Shown here in pieces: positions 35,288 through 43,546 of a stretch of 64,000 nucleotides of DNA. Below the pieces are notes generated by a model, which was not told the origin of the DNA, made no database searches, and worked only from the letters and a program-made list of their open reading frames with translations. Both the position numbers and the translations under genes were made by a program. Position 1 is the first letter of the stretch. Every line of letters starts with the position of its first letter. The DNA lies in contig JADJYW010000016.1 in the NCBI GenBank assembly GCA_016719605.1, positions 62,001-126,000 on the forward strand, written 5' to 3'. The DNA comes from Lewinellaceae bacterium (GTDB lineage Bacteria > Bacteroidota > Bacteroidia > Chitinophagales > Saprospiraceae).

Positions 35288-35323
35288 TATTGCCCGAAAA
35301 AATGTCTAATAGTGCATTTGCCT

Positions 35324-35331
35324 TACATTTG
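35324..35331 (+). promoter_or_regulatory. -7 box upstream of the small membrane-protein trio
   Basis: TACATTTG fits TAnnTTTG and lies 30 bases before the first gene of the trio. It is just outside the MITE-like element, whose end could supply upstream sequence. Confidence 0.45.
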
Positions 35332-35360
35332 GGTATTCCAAACCGTCAAAAACAGGGGAT

Positions 35361-35678
35361 ATGTATTTTCTTGACCTGAGCGACAACTTGTCCGAAACCC
35401 AAAAGCAAACCTTCGTAAAACGCTGGGAACTTACGCGCCGCCGGGGGATGGTTTTCTACATCCTGCGGATGATTTTGTTTACCATGCTTTTCACAGGTTC
35501 TGTGCAGTTGTCTGATCCACTTTTGCACGCCAACCCTTTTTCGGCAGATACCTGGACGGCGTGGTCGGCTGCATTTGAGCTGTCGGGTTATTTGTTTTTT
35601 TCGGTGGTTGCCGGCCTCGTCATTGGTATCACGGGCTGGTTCGGAGCCGAAGAAATGTACAAGGGGTTTCGGAAGTAG
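35361..35678 (+). CDS. Small two-helix membrane protein, member 1 of a tandem trio
   Basis: I do not recognise the family. The 105-residue protein has a charged N-terminal segment (QTFVKRWELTRRRG, residues 15-28), a hydrophobic segment at about 32-52 and another at about 74-95, and a short charged C-terminus. The motif F-x-K-x-W-E-x-x-x-x-x-G is shared with the two following genes (35712 and 36006), so they are tandem paralogues. This copy is the most diverged and has a longer loop between helices. Probably inner-membrane; function unknown. Confidence 0.7.
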   Translation: MYFLDLSDNLSETQKQTFVKRWELTRRRGMVFYILRMILFTMLFTGSVQLSDPLLHANPFSADTWTAWSAAFELSGYLFFSVVAGLVIGITGWFGAEEMYKGFRK

Positions 35679-35711
35679 ACCCACGCGCATGACGAATTAA
35701 AATACACGAAT

Positions 35712-35993
35712 ATGATGTATCCAGACGAAAAAGAACGCTTCCTGAAAAACTGGGAGGCGCGGCACAAACGCGGAAAAATGCAGTACCTGCTCCGTGCCAC
35801 CCTGGGCATGGTGGCACTGCTATTCGCCACCTCGGTGCTTGTTGACCTTATGGATCATTCGTTCACCGAAGCAATTTTTGCCAACCTGACAGCCAAGAGC
35901 CTGATCTCCAAGACCACTGGTGCGCTCATCATCGCTTTGCTGGAGTGGCATGCTACGGAGAAAACTTATCGAAACCTGAATGATGCGGGGTGA
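35712..35993 (+). CDS. Small two-helix membrane protein, member 2 of a tandem trio
   Basis: A 93-residue protein of unknown function with RFLKNWEARHKRGKMQYLLR at the N-terminus, hydrophobic segments at about 25-45 and 65-80, and a charged tail (ATEKTYRNL). It aligns along its full length with member 3: FLKxWEARHxxGK, a VDLMDHSF/LDLFDQPF loop, and L(I)SK after the loop. Spacing from member 1 is 33 bases and to member 3 is 12 bases, so the three are likely one transcript. Confidence 0.72.
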   Translation: MMYPDEKERFLKNWEARHKRGKMQYLLRATLGMVALLFATSVLVDLMDHSFTEAIFANLTAKSLISKTTGALIIALLEWHATEKTYRNLNDAG

Positions 35994-36005
35994 AACGACA
36001 AACGT

Positions 36006-36284
36006 ATGGACGACTACGAAAAACAACAATTTCTCAAATCCTGGGAGGCCCGCCACCGACTCGGCAAGGCGCCATTTGTGCTGCGCACAGCGGCACTTTT
36101 CGTCGTCATAGTATTTGTTTTATTGGTTCTGCTCGACCTGTTCGATCAGCCTTTTGCCGATGCGCTTTCGAGCAACCTGATGCCGCGCAAATTGATCTCC
36201 AAGGTCATAGTTGGCGTATTGCTGGGCTTCCTCAACTGGTACCTGATGGAGCGCCAGTACCGGAAATTGCAGGAAGAGAAATAA
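36006..36284 (+). CDS. Small two-helix membrane protein, member 3 of a tandem trio
   Basis: A 92-residue protein closest to member 2 (QFLKSWEARHRLGK, LLDLFDQPFADAL, RKLISKVIVG, WYLMERQYRKLQ). Two hydrophobic segments at about 25-45 and 64-80. The conserved Trp-Glu-Ala-Arg-His block before helix 1 and the Glu/Arg-rich tail after helix 2 are probably cytoplasmic. No homologue with known function is recognised. It ends 21 bases from the convergent DUF5723-like gene. Confidence 0.72.
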   Translation: MDDYEKQQFLKSWEARHRLGKAPFVLRTAALFVVIVFVLLVLLDLFDQPFADALSSNLMPRKLISKVIVGVLLGFLNWYLMERQYRKLQEEK

Positions 36285-36305
36285 AAGCCTCTACGCAACG
36301 CATCC

Positions 36306-37646
36306 CTAAAAAACCAGCGCCCCGCCAAAGCGGAAATTCACCGCTGCCGATCCATAAGGCGTTACGGCGTTCAGCACGTTGTCGGACAGGATAAACAACT
36401 GCAGCGGGCCGGGTCGGGCCACAATACTCAGCCCGATGTTGGCTGCCGAGCGATCGTTCACGCTGTACATGCCACCCACAGTCAGCCATTTCAAGGGCGA
36501 CCAGTGCGCGTTTACACCTACGGAAGTAGCCGTGCGGCGCGGGCTGTTGAAATGGTGCAACACGGCGCCCAATACCCAGCGTTCCGTCAGTTTCCAGGAG
36601 CCACCGACATAGATTCTGGTGGGCAGCGTGGTCGTAAATTCCGAATCGGTTTGCTGAAATTGCAGCACGTCGTTCAGGCTGTCCAGCGCCGCGCCGAAAT
36701 CGAGGCTGTCCGTGGTGCCGTTCAGGATGTCGGTGCCCGGGATGCCGATGCCGTTGTACTCAAACGTGCCCTGACTGTGGAAATAACGCGCATTTTTCTT
36801 CCAGGAAATGCTGCCGCCGAGGTCCAGCACACTGGCACTCACGGAAAGGCGCTCGCTGACCTGGAGTTGAAGGCCAAAATCAAACGCGACACCGGTGTTG
36901 TCCGCAAACTTGTTTTTGATTTCGTTCAGTGCCAGATCGTAGGTCAGGCCGGCCGTGTCAATACCCGAAACGATGCTGGAGGAGTGGAAAGCGTAGTCCG
37001 TGGCGAGTGACAACTGGTAAATATCCGAATCAGTCAGGGCGCGGATTTGCCGGCGGCTGTCGTCCGTCTGCATAGCGCCGATGCCGGAGAGGAATTTGGC
37101 GCGGGCGCCGAGCGTCAGTTTGTCGCCGAATCGCCTGCCTATACCGAGGTGGAGTTCGTTCCAGCTGGCGGTGTTGACCGCAAAACCGATTTCCAGCGTC
37201 TGGCCGACGTACGGGCCGTTGCCGTACCAGAACAGTTCGGCCAATGCTTTGGGATAGTTGATCGCCGTATTCACGCGCACGGCGTGGCCGGCTTGCAGGT
37301 ACCAGGCGCCGAGGCGCAAACCAAGCGACACCGTCTCGAAGCGTTGGTCGTAGAACACGTCATTATTCGGCTCCAACTTGCCGATAGCGTTTCCAACGTC
37401 CAGAAATGTGCGGTCGCCCTGTTTGCGCAGCAAGTCGTTGTAGGTCACGTCGCCGGAGTGGGCGGCATCGAGACCGTACGAAGGTCCGCCGAGCGCAACG
37501 CGCTTTCCCGAAGGGAAAAATGCGGGATTCAGGGCGCTGGCATGCCAAAGGCCGTTTTGCTGATGAAGCAGGAGCTCCTGTTGGGCATGGGCTGTTTGCA
37601 GGTGAAAAAGAAACAGGAAAACGGGTAGGATATGGTGTAGTTTCAT
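36306..37646 (-). CDS. DUF5723-like outer-membrane beta-barrel protein
   Basis: A 446-residue exported protein (signal ending HLQTAHAQ) with the repeated amphipathic strands and terminal aromatic of outer-membrane barrels (…FRFGGALVF). The opening QQNGLWHASALNPAFFPSGKRVALGG resembles the family that includes DUF5723 and PorP/SprF-like proteins, where 'NPA' marks the start of the barrel. Function is not known. It follows a lipoprotein gene on the same strand after 87 bases, a likely two-gene envelope unit. Confidence 0.75.
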   Translation of the reverse strand: MKLHHILPVFLFLFHLQTAHAQQELLLHQQNGLWHASALNPAFFPSGKRVALGGPSYGLDAAHSGDVTYNDLLRKQGDRTFLDVGNAIGKLEPNNDVFYDQRFETVSLGLRLGAWYLQAGHAVRVNTAINYPKALAELFWYGNGPYVGQTLEIGFAVNTASWNELHLGIGRRFGDKLTLGARAKFLSGIGAMQTDDSRRQIRALTDSDIYQLSLATDYAFHSSSIVSGIDTAGLTYDLALNEIKNKFADNTGVAFDFGLQLQVSERLSVSASVLDLGGSISWKKNARYFHSQGTFEYNGIGIPGTDILNGTTDSLDFGAALDSLNDVLQFQQTDSEFTTTLPTRIYVGGSWKLTERWVLGAVLHHFNSPRRTATSVGVNAHWSPLKWLTVGGMYSVNDRSAANIGLSIVARPGPLQLFILSDNVLNAVTPYGSAAVNFRFGGALVF

Positions 37647-37675
37647 TGTTCGTCAATGTTTGAATAATTCGAGAG

Positions 37676-37734
37676 GTCGGCGGGTTTCAACCCGTCGGTA
37701 CGCATTGTCGGCGGGTTAAAACCTGCCGGTACGC
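37676..37734. repeat. 28-bp hairpin word in two tandem copies
   Basis: Units 37676-37703 and 37707-37734 each have the form GTCGGCGGGTT-N4-AACCYGYCGG-TACGC, a small self-complementary hairpin. They lie between the lipoprotein and DUF5723 genes and reach the lipoprotein stop codon. Confidence 0.75.
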
Positions 37735-39323
37735 TACTCGCCGCCGAGGCGCATCTTCACTTTCAGACCCATTTTTACTGTGGTACTTTGTGTGGCCAAA
37801 AGTTTGACCGGTACCAGTCCGCCTTCGGCGGTGGTAAAAAAGTTGCGCATCAGGATGGATTTGGATTGGCGCACCCGGTCGAAGCGGGCAATGTCCATCT
37901 GCACAAAAGTTTCTGTGCGTTTGGAGCCAATGGCAATACCATTGGCGTCAATGGGCGGGGCCTCCATGATGAATTGCGGAGCGCCGACGAACAGCGAGTC
38001 CAGGGCATTGCCCGTCTCGTCGAGGAAGTACAATTGCAGCGCCGTGGCAATGGGCGTGCCGTTTTCGGTGACTAATTTGAACTCTACTTCTTCGATTTTG
38101 GCCGTGTCCAGGTCGGTGTAGTCACCGAAATTCAGGTTGAGCGTTTGCTCCGCCCCGAAGTCCTGCACGGAACCTTCCAGTACCAGTTCTACCCGCATGC
38201 GCAGGGCGATGGTGCTCTTGTCGGTCAAAAAACCTTCAATCGTCGGGTCCTTCGTAGCATTGGATATACCCGCCACTTCGTAAACCAGTTGCACAGGCTG
38301 GGCATTGAAAATGTCGGCGATATTCGAGTTGGAGCCGTCCAGCACGATGTCGGTGTACTTGGTTTGGCCGACCTCCCCGGCTGCCAGCGAGGGGTAGTTG
38401 AAATCAATGCTGTCGCCAAAAAACACACTGCTTTCCAACTTGTACTCCAGGCCGTCCTGCCCGATGAAACTCAGGTATTTGACCACGCCCCGCGTCGGAA
38501 ATCCCCAGGAGTTGGACACGGTCATAATCACCTTCGGGTCTTTCACGCGCACGTCGCCTTTGAGGTCGGTCTGGTTGATATCAATGTCAATGGTGTCCAG
38601 TGTAAGCGGGTACTCCGAATAGCCCCAGTAGCCTTCCACATACGAAAGGGTGAATCCGTTGAGCAGCAAACCCATGCCGGGTATGCCGGGCGAGGACTCG
38701 GGCAGCACGACGCGCACACCGTCGGGGGTATAGGCTTCGTAGCGAAAATCCAGGGTATTGCTGTCCGAGAGCAAGAGGTGCCCCGACAGGTCGAGCGGCG
38801 GCGAGATGGACAGCTGCCCGGCCGCTACCGAGAATGGATGGGAAAACACCTGCCCGTTTTTCGACATCTGCGGGATGTAAAACGTACCGGTTATCGGTTG
38901 GCTCAGTTTGTTGTTGATGATCACGTTCAGCGTTCCGGCGAGCACATCGGCACGGTGGATATAGACCGAATCGGGCACGTTGAACGGGAAGCGGAAAAAG
39001 GTATCGGCCACCGGTATCGGCGCGTCGGGAAATTTGAAGAACTCGAAAATATCCGTGGCGGGTTTTTCAGCCACGTCGCCGCTGTAGTACAGCGTCATGG
39101 TGTTGTCGGGGTTCACGACAATTGTGTCGCCGCTAAGGGTGTCGTTGAGCACCGTGAGCATCAGCTCTTGCAGGCCGATCGTGGTGGAAAACAACGGGAA
39201 AGCATATTCGGCCGAGCGTTCGGCAATTTCCACATCGTTGAGACCTGCCTTGTTGCAAGCGGAATAGAGGCCAATCGCCAGCAAAGCAGGGATCAGCAGA
39301 CGTAACCAGTTTTTAAATGCCAT
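37734..39323 (-). CDS. Large lipoprotein of unknown function
   Basis: A 529-residue protein with a lipoprotein signal (LLAIGLYSACNKAG), so it is anchored in the envelope. The rest is rich in beta strands, with repeated alternating segments such as VRVKDPKVIMTVSNSWGFP and VELVLEGSVQDFGAEQTL, and no catalytic motif I can identify. Similar long beta-rich lipoproteins paired with a barrel protein are common in Bacteroidota. The ATG at 39323 was chosen over 39332 because it gives the cleaner signal peptide. Its upstream region contains a 167-bp inverted-repeat element. Confidence 0.7.
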   Translation of the reverse strand: MAFKNWLRLLIPALLAIGLYSACNKAGLNDVEIAERSAEYAFPLFSTTIGLQELMLTVLNDTLSGDTIVVNPDNTMTLYYSGDVAEKPATDIFEFFKFPDAPIPVADTFFRFPFNVPDSVYIHRADVLAGTLNVIINNKLSQPITGTFYIPQMSKNGQVFSHPFSVAAGQLSISPPLDLSGHLLLSDSNTLDFRYEAYTPDGVRVVLPESSPGIPGMGLLLNGFTLSYVEGYWGYSEYPLTLDTIDIDINQTDLKGDVRVKDPKVIMTVSNSWGFPTRGVVKYLSFIGQDGLEYKLESSVFFGDSIDFNYPSLAAGEVGQTKYTDIVLDGSNSNIADIFNAQPVQLVYEVAGISNATKDPTIEGFLTDKSTIALRMRVELVLEGSVQDFGAEQTLNLNFGDYTDLDTAKIEEVEFKLVTENGTPIATALQLYFLDETGNALDSLFVGAPQFIMEAPPIDANGIAIGSKRTETFVQMDIARFDRVRQSKSILMRNFFTTAEGGLVPVKLLATQSTTVKMGLKVKMRLGGE

Positions 39324-39374
39324 CAGAAACAAGAATTGGGTATTGGTTAGAAAATACCAGGCGCGGGATTAAAA

Positions 39375-39541
39375 TAGACAGTATACAGATTAAGTTTCGT
39401 AGTGGATTTTGGAGGTTATTTTTATCCAATCGAGGCGGATTTTGCAGTCGAAATGGGACGATTTTCGGCGAAAAAATCGAACGAAGAGTGGATAAAAATA
39501 GGCCCAAAAGACGGTACGAAACTTATTCTGTATACTGTCTA
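39375..39541. mobile_element. 167-bp terminal-inverted-repeat element, possible TA target
   Basis: The ends TAGACAGTATACAGATTAAG and, in reverse complement, TAGACAGTATACAGAATAAG differ by one base. The similarity continues inward (TTTCGTA, TTTTTATCCA) for about 55 bases. If the outer TA belongs to the target, this matches the style of Tc1/mariner or IS630-related MITEs. No coding frame. It lies between two minus-strand genes and may carry the promoter of the lipoprotein gene. Confidence 0.7.
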
Positions 39542-39554
39542 ATGGAAACACGCT

Positions 39555-40454
39555 CTAAAAACCAAAGCCGACGGATAGCTGCATGACCACGTTCCGGTCC
39601 TTGTCGTCGCGGAAAAGCAGCGTACCGTTGTCGGTGGTGGATTTGGCCAGATCGGCCGTATTGTTGGTGACATCGGCCAGGCCGTACTGCAGGCGGAAGC
39701 CGACAAAAAGCGAGCTGCTCATGTAGTAGGCCACACCCGCCGTGAGGCCAAAGTCGAGGCTGTTGTACAGTTTGCCCTTGTCTTCGGGGTAGTCGTAGGC
39801 GCCCAGGGTTTTGGGTAATTCGACGACACGGCCATCCACATTGGGCAAAACGACATCGCCGCCTTCACCCAGTCCGGGCTTGTCCTTGCGGTAGTTGTGG
39901 TTCAGGTTGAACTCCACGTCCTGAATACTGTTTCCCAGCGTGCTGGTGCGGCCATTGGTATACGACAGGGAGCCTTCGCCGGTGGATTGCAGCAGAAAAC
40001 CTGCGTATGCGCCGCCCGAAAATTCCAGGTCTTTCCAGCGTCCGTAAACCTGCACGGGAATATCCATGTAAGCATTGGTGACATTGATGAGGTAGCGGGA
40101 GTTTCCGGTGCTCAGGGTGCTGCCGCCATCGTACCGGAAAATGCGGTACGATTCGCCGTCGTAGGTGTACTTCGCACCTTTTTTGGTGTAAAGTACCTCG
40201 CCGCGTACGCCAAAGGCATCCGTGAAGGCATATCCGAGAGAAAGACCGATGTGAAAACCGGTGAGTGTTTTCCAGGATTCCAGGTCGGCGCCGGCAGTAC
40301 TAATTTCCGAAGGGCCGTCCATGCGGGAAAAATTCAAACCTGTTTTGAAGCCGTAGCGCAACTGTGCCTGCACGGTGCCGGCAAGGAAAAGAGCCGGTAG
40401 CAAGATGCCGAAAAAGCGAAGAAGAAGGGCGTTGTTTTTGAAAAAATAAGCCAT
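39555..40454 (-). CDS. PorT-like outer-membrane beta-barrel protein
   Basis: A 299-residue protein with a signal peptide (LFLAGTVQAQ) and an eight-to-ten-stranded barrel pattern. LRYGFKTGLNFSRM, FHIGLSLGYAFTDAFGVRGEVLYTKKG and the terminal VVMQLSVGFGF match the 'outer membrane protein beta-barrel' group. The longer upstream frame to 41126 overlaps paaB/paaC antisense and was rejected; the ATG at 40454 gives the signal peptide. Function unknown. Confidence 0.8.
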   Translation of the reverse strand: MAYFFKNNALLLRFFGILLPALFLAGTVQAQLRYGFKTGLNFSRMDGPSEISTAGADLESWKTLTGFHIGLSLGYAFTDAFGVRGEVLYTKKGAKYTYDGESYRIFRYDGGSTLSTGNSRYLINVTNAYMDIPVQVYGRWKDLEFSGGAYAGFLLQSTGEGSLSYTNGRTSTLGNSIQDVEFNLNHNYRKDKPGLGEGGDVVLPNVDGRVVELPKTLGAYDYPEDKGKLYNSLDFGLTAGVAYYMSSSLFVGFRLQYGLADVTNNTADLAKSTTDNGTLLFRDDKDRNVVMQLSVGFGF

Positions 40455-40621
40455 GAATTGATTGGTTGAAACTGAAAAATAGGAGCGTCGTATGCCGTGG
40501 TTTTTGACGGAGGAAAAATAGACCGCCTTGGTTTGGGGCACCCAAAACGCCCGGAGGCGGGCAAAAGTACATTTTTCCTCGACAAGTCCACCGCGTCGGG
40601 ATGCGTCCCGCCAAAAGGCGC

Positions 40622-40629
40622 TACTTTTG
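40622..40629 (+). promoter_or_regulatory. -7 box, probable paaB promoter
   Basis: TACTTTTG fits TAnnTTTG and lies about 60 bases before paaB. A mirror-image box (TACTTTTG on the minus strand at 40562-40569) probably serves the divergent barrel gene. No convincing -33 was seen for either. Confidence 0.45.
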
Positions 40630-40682
40630 CCCAAACCGGCTATTGGCGACCCACAGGAGCCATCGGCCCAAAAATAATGCAC

Positions 40683-40961
40683 ATGAAAGATTGGCCACTC
40701 TGGGAAGTATTCATCCGCTCCAAACAGGGGCTTAGCCACAAGCACGTCGGCAGCCTGCACGCCTCCGATGCCGCCATGGCGCTCGAAAATGCCCGCGACG
40801 TGTATTGCCGGCGCAACGAAGGCATTAGCATCTGGGTCGTCGAATCCAGCCACATACACGCCTCCACCGAAGATGCCGAGGCTTTCTTCGATCCGGCCAA
40901 CGACAAAATCTATCGCCACCCCACATTCTACGACCTGCCGGACGAAGTCAAGCACATGTAA
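40683..40961 (+). CDS. paaB: Phenylacetyl-CoA epoxidase subunit PaaB
   Basis: PaaB is a small bridging subunit of the ring 1,2-phenylacetyl-CoA epoxidase. The 92-residue protein has the family opening WPLWEVFIRSKQGLSHKHVGSLHA and the WVVESSHI segment. The ATG at 40683 fits the family; 40677 is an alternative two codons earlier. paaC follows 13 bases later. paaA, paaD and paaE are not in the window, and the upstream neighbour is a divergent outer-membrane protein gene, so the pair is isolated here. Confidence 0.9.
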   Translation: MKDWPLWEVFIRSKQGLSHKHVGSLHASDAAMALENARDVYCRRNEGISIWVVESSHIHASTEDAEAFFDPANDKIYRHPTFYDLPDEVKHM

Positions 40962-40974
40962 CCGCCCAACCGCT

Positions 40975-41715
40975 ATGTACAAATATCTGCTGCATTTGGG
41001 CGATAATGCCCTGATTCTCTCCCAGCGCCTTGGCGAATGGTGCGGCCACGGGCCGGTTCTGGAACAGGATATTGCCCTCACCAACATCGCCCTTGACCTG
41101 CTGGGCCAGGCCCGCATGCTGCTCACCTACGCCGGCGAACTCGAAGGCCAGGGCCGAAACGAGGATGATATTGCCTATTTCCGTGATGCACACGCCTTTC
41201 GCAATGTGCTGCTGGTGGAGCAGCCCAATGGCGACTGGGCACACACCCTGGCGCGCCAGTTCTTTTTTGACGCCTACAATTACCACCACTGCCAGGCCCT
41301 GTTGGCCGGCGCCGACGAGCGCCTGACCGGCATCGCAGAAAAAGCATTCAAGGAAATCACCTACCACTTGCGGTACTCCAGCGAATGGGTCATCCGTCTC
41401 GGCGACGGCACCGACCTGAGCCGGCAAAAAATGCAGGCTGCGGTGGATGACCTGTGGATGTTTACCGGCGAACTCACCACGCCCAACGATACCGACCGCG
41501 CGGCGGCCGAGGCCGGCTACGGAGTTGATTTACTTAAAATAAAACCGCTTTGGGAGGCCAGGGTGCGGGCTGTTTTGCAAGAAGCCACCCTCCAAATTCC
41601 AGACAATGCCTGGATGCAAAGCGGCGGCAAGGATGGACGCCACACCGAACACCTTGGCTTTATTCTGGCCGAAATGCAACACCTCCAGCGCACCTACCCG
41701 GGTCAGAAATGGTGA
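40975..41715 (+). CDS. paaC: Phenylacetyl-CoA epoxidase subunit PaaC
   Basis: PaaC is the structural, ferritin-like partner of the catalytic PaaA subunit. The 246-residue protein shows LGDNALILSQRLGEWCGHGP, LEQDIALTNIALDLLGQAR, the helix FFFDAYNYHHCQAL, and the ending GGKDGRHTEHLGFILAEMQ. The ATG at 40975 starts right at the family N-terminus. It stops 10 bases before the convergent leucine-rich-repeat gene. Without PaaA the epoxidase would need subunits encoded elsewhere. Confidence 0.92.
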   Translation: MYKYLLHLGDNALILSQRLGEWCGHGPVLEQDIALTNIALDLLGQARMLLTYAGELEGQGRNEDDIAYFRDAHAFRNVLLVEQPNGDWAHTLARQFFFDAYNYHHCQALLAGADERLTGIAEKAFKEITYHLRYSSEWVIRLGDGTDLSRQKMQAAVDDLWMFTGELTTPNDTDRAAAEAGYGVDLLKIKPLWEARVRAVLQEATLQIPDNAWMQSGGKDGRHTEHLGFILAEMQHLQRTYPGQKW

Positions 41716-41725
41716 GCACAGCTGC

Positions 41726-42772
41726 TCAAACCTCAAAGTTTCGCATGCCCGGCAGCCTGGTTTGCAGCGTGATTTCCAGTTCCTCGAGGTGTTGCAAATG
41801 TTCCAAATCAAGTTCGATTTTTCGGAACGGGTTGTGGCTGAGTTCCAGCGAGCGGAGCCGGGTACATCGCCCGAGAAACGCCGGCAGCGTTTCGAGCCGG
41901 TTGTAGCGGGCATTGAGCCGTTCGAGCAACGGTGACTGCTCGAGCAAATCCAGACACATCAGATTGCACCGTTGCAACACCGCTTCGCGCAGGGCGGGGA
42001 ATGGCCCAAGGCGTTCCTCACCCGTCATGGGATATCCTTCCAGAATCAATTTTTCCAGCGTAGGGCTGCCGAAGGGGCCGCCTTCGGGCACTTGCATCGG
42101 GTTTCGTGGCCGCAGGTTGCCCTTGCGGATGATCAGCGTGAGCAGGCCGGGTAGTGCAAGTAGTTCTACCGGAAATGCCTCGACCCGGATGTTCTCGATG
42201 ATGACAATTTCCAGAGGCAACTGCTGCAACAGGGGCAGCGCCGGGGCCAGGGCAAAGTTTTTGTTTGCCGGCAAGGCAATGAATTTCAGAAAGTCGAGCG
42301 TGCCGAGTGCAGGCGAGAGGGTCTCGACCTCGAGGCGGCGCAAGTCCAGCGTTTGAAAAGCGACTTGTGCATTGCTGCCGCCGCCGGGGCGGTTTCGATG
42401 CCAAAGGCACATTTTGCTGGCCAGCAGCAGATCGAACAGGTCCACTTCGGCGCATTGGTAGCGGCTGAAGTACTCCGCCTCGTCGTAGTGGTAGGCCGCC
42501 GACTCCCGCAGTTTCTGGGCCTGGCGTACCGTTTGTTCGGCAGCATGGCGCTGGAGCAAACCCATGGCGCGGGATGCCGTTTCCCGGCTCGCGTGAAATA
42601 CTGCGATGCCAAACAAATAGCCCAACAGGCGGCGGTTGGCGCCACCGCCTTCGATAATTTCCAGGAGCAGCGGACAATTGTCGGTCTCCATGTCGCGCAG
42701 CAGACGCGTTATTTGTCGGGTGTACGCGCCGCCATCGCCGTCTGTTTCCAGATACAAATTCGGTTCGGTCAT
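41726..42772 (-). CDS. Leucine-rich-repeat protein
   Basis: A 348-residue protein without a signal peptide. The first ~140 residues are helical and not recognised. From about residue 190 leucine-rich repeats are visible: LPLEIVIIENIRVEAFPVEL, LPGLLTLIIRKGN, LEKLILEG, LLERLNARYNRLETLPAFLG and LRSLELSHNPFRKIE. Such repeats mediate protein binding; a function is not assigned. The ATG at 42772 was preferred to one eight codons upstream. Convergent with paaC. Confidence 0.7.
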   Translation of the reverse strand: MTEPNLYLETDGDGGAYTRQITRLLRDMETDNCPLLLEIIEGGGANRRLLGYLFGIAVFHASRETASRAMGLLQRHAAEQTVRQAQKLRESAAYHYDEAEYFSRYQCAEVDLFDLLLASKMCLWHRNRPGGGSNAQVAFQTLDLRRLEVETLSPALGTLDFLKFIALPANKNFALAPALPLLQQLPLEIVIIENIRVEAFPVELLALPGLLTLIIRKGNLRPRNPMQVPEGGPFGSPTLEKLILEGYPMTGEERLGPFPALREAVLQRCNLMCLDLLEQSPLLERLNARYNRLETLPAFLGRCTRLRSLELSHNPFRKIELDLEHLQHLEELEITLQTRLPGMRNFEV

Positions 42773-42980
42773 ACTGCAAGCAACCCCGGGGTACACAACG
42801 GGATTTTATAGGAACATCTGGACAAAGAAAAGGTTAGGGGCCACCTCGAAAATGGTGGCAGTGTCGCAATAGTGGCCATTGGCAGGTTTTACCCGTCCTC
42901 TATTCGCTACGTTTCCGTTTTTTTGAGAACAAAATACAGGGAAACGGCATTTATGAGGTCAGTTCTGTTCGCACATTTCA

Positions 42981-43538
42981 ATGATCTACATGCAGCACCT
43001 GTCAACTCATCCTTCGTCAACCGGTCACCATCAGAGCATGGATATTCAGGAAGGCAAACAAAAATTCATCGAATCGTGGGGCAAAATGGCCAGCGACTGG
43101 GGCATCAACCGTACCATGGCACAGGTGCATGCCCTGCTGCTCATAGCACCCGAGCCGCTGACGGCCGACGAGGTGATGGAGGGTCTGCGCATATCCCGAG
43201 GCAACGCCAACATGAATTTGCGTGCGCTCATGGACTGGGGACTGGTACACAAGCAACTGAAAACCGGCGAGCGGAAGGAGTATTTTTTGGCGGAAAAAGA
43301 CATGTGGACCGTTGTACGCCAAATCATTGTACACCGAAAAAAGAAGGAACTGGAACCCATGCTCAAGGTGCTCGACGACGTGGCCGGCGTGGAAGCGCAC
43401 TGCCCCGAATCCGAGTCATTTTGCCGGGTAGTCCGGGAAATCCGCTCCCTTTCGCACAAGGCCGACCAAACGCTCGATATTTTGACAAAAGCCGACTCCA
43501 ACTGGTTTTCCAATGTTTTTTTCCGCATGATCCGGTAG
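42981..43538 (+). CDS. GbsR/MarR-family transcriptional regulator
   Basis: A 185-residue winged-helix regulator of the GbsR group. The helix-turn-helix reads PEPLTADEVMEGLRISRGNANMNLRALMDWGLV (quoted across two helices, residues ~58-90) with a wing ending TGERKEYFLAE, and a C-terminal dimer helix. Members in Bacteroidota often have no assigned target. The start could be 42981 or, better for the family, the later ATG at 43038 (MDIQEGKQKF). The next gene is convergent, so its target is not indicated by context. Confidence 0.8.
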   Translation: MIYMQHLSTHPSSTGHHQSMDIQEGKQKFIESWGKMASDWGINRTMAQVHALLLIAPEPLTADEVMEGLRISRGNANMNLRALMDWGLVHKQLKTGERKEYFLAEKDMWTVVRQIIVHRKKKELEPMLKVLDDVAGVEAHCPESESFCRVVREIRSLSHKADQTLDILTKADSNWFSNVFFRMIR

Positions 43539-43546
43539 CGCCGTTC

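Noticed and set aside
40455..41126. N-terminal extension of the PorT-like barrel gene
   Set aside because: It would overlap paaB and paaC antisense and lacks barrel features; the ATG at 40454 gives a signal peptide.
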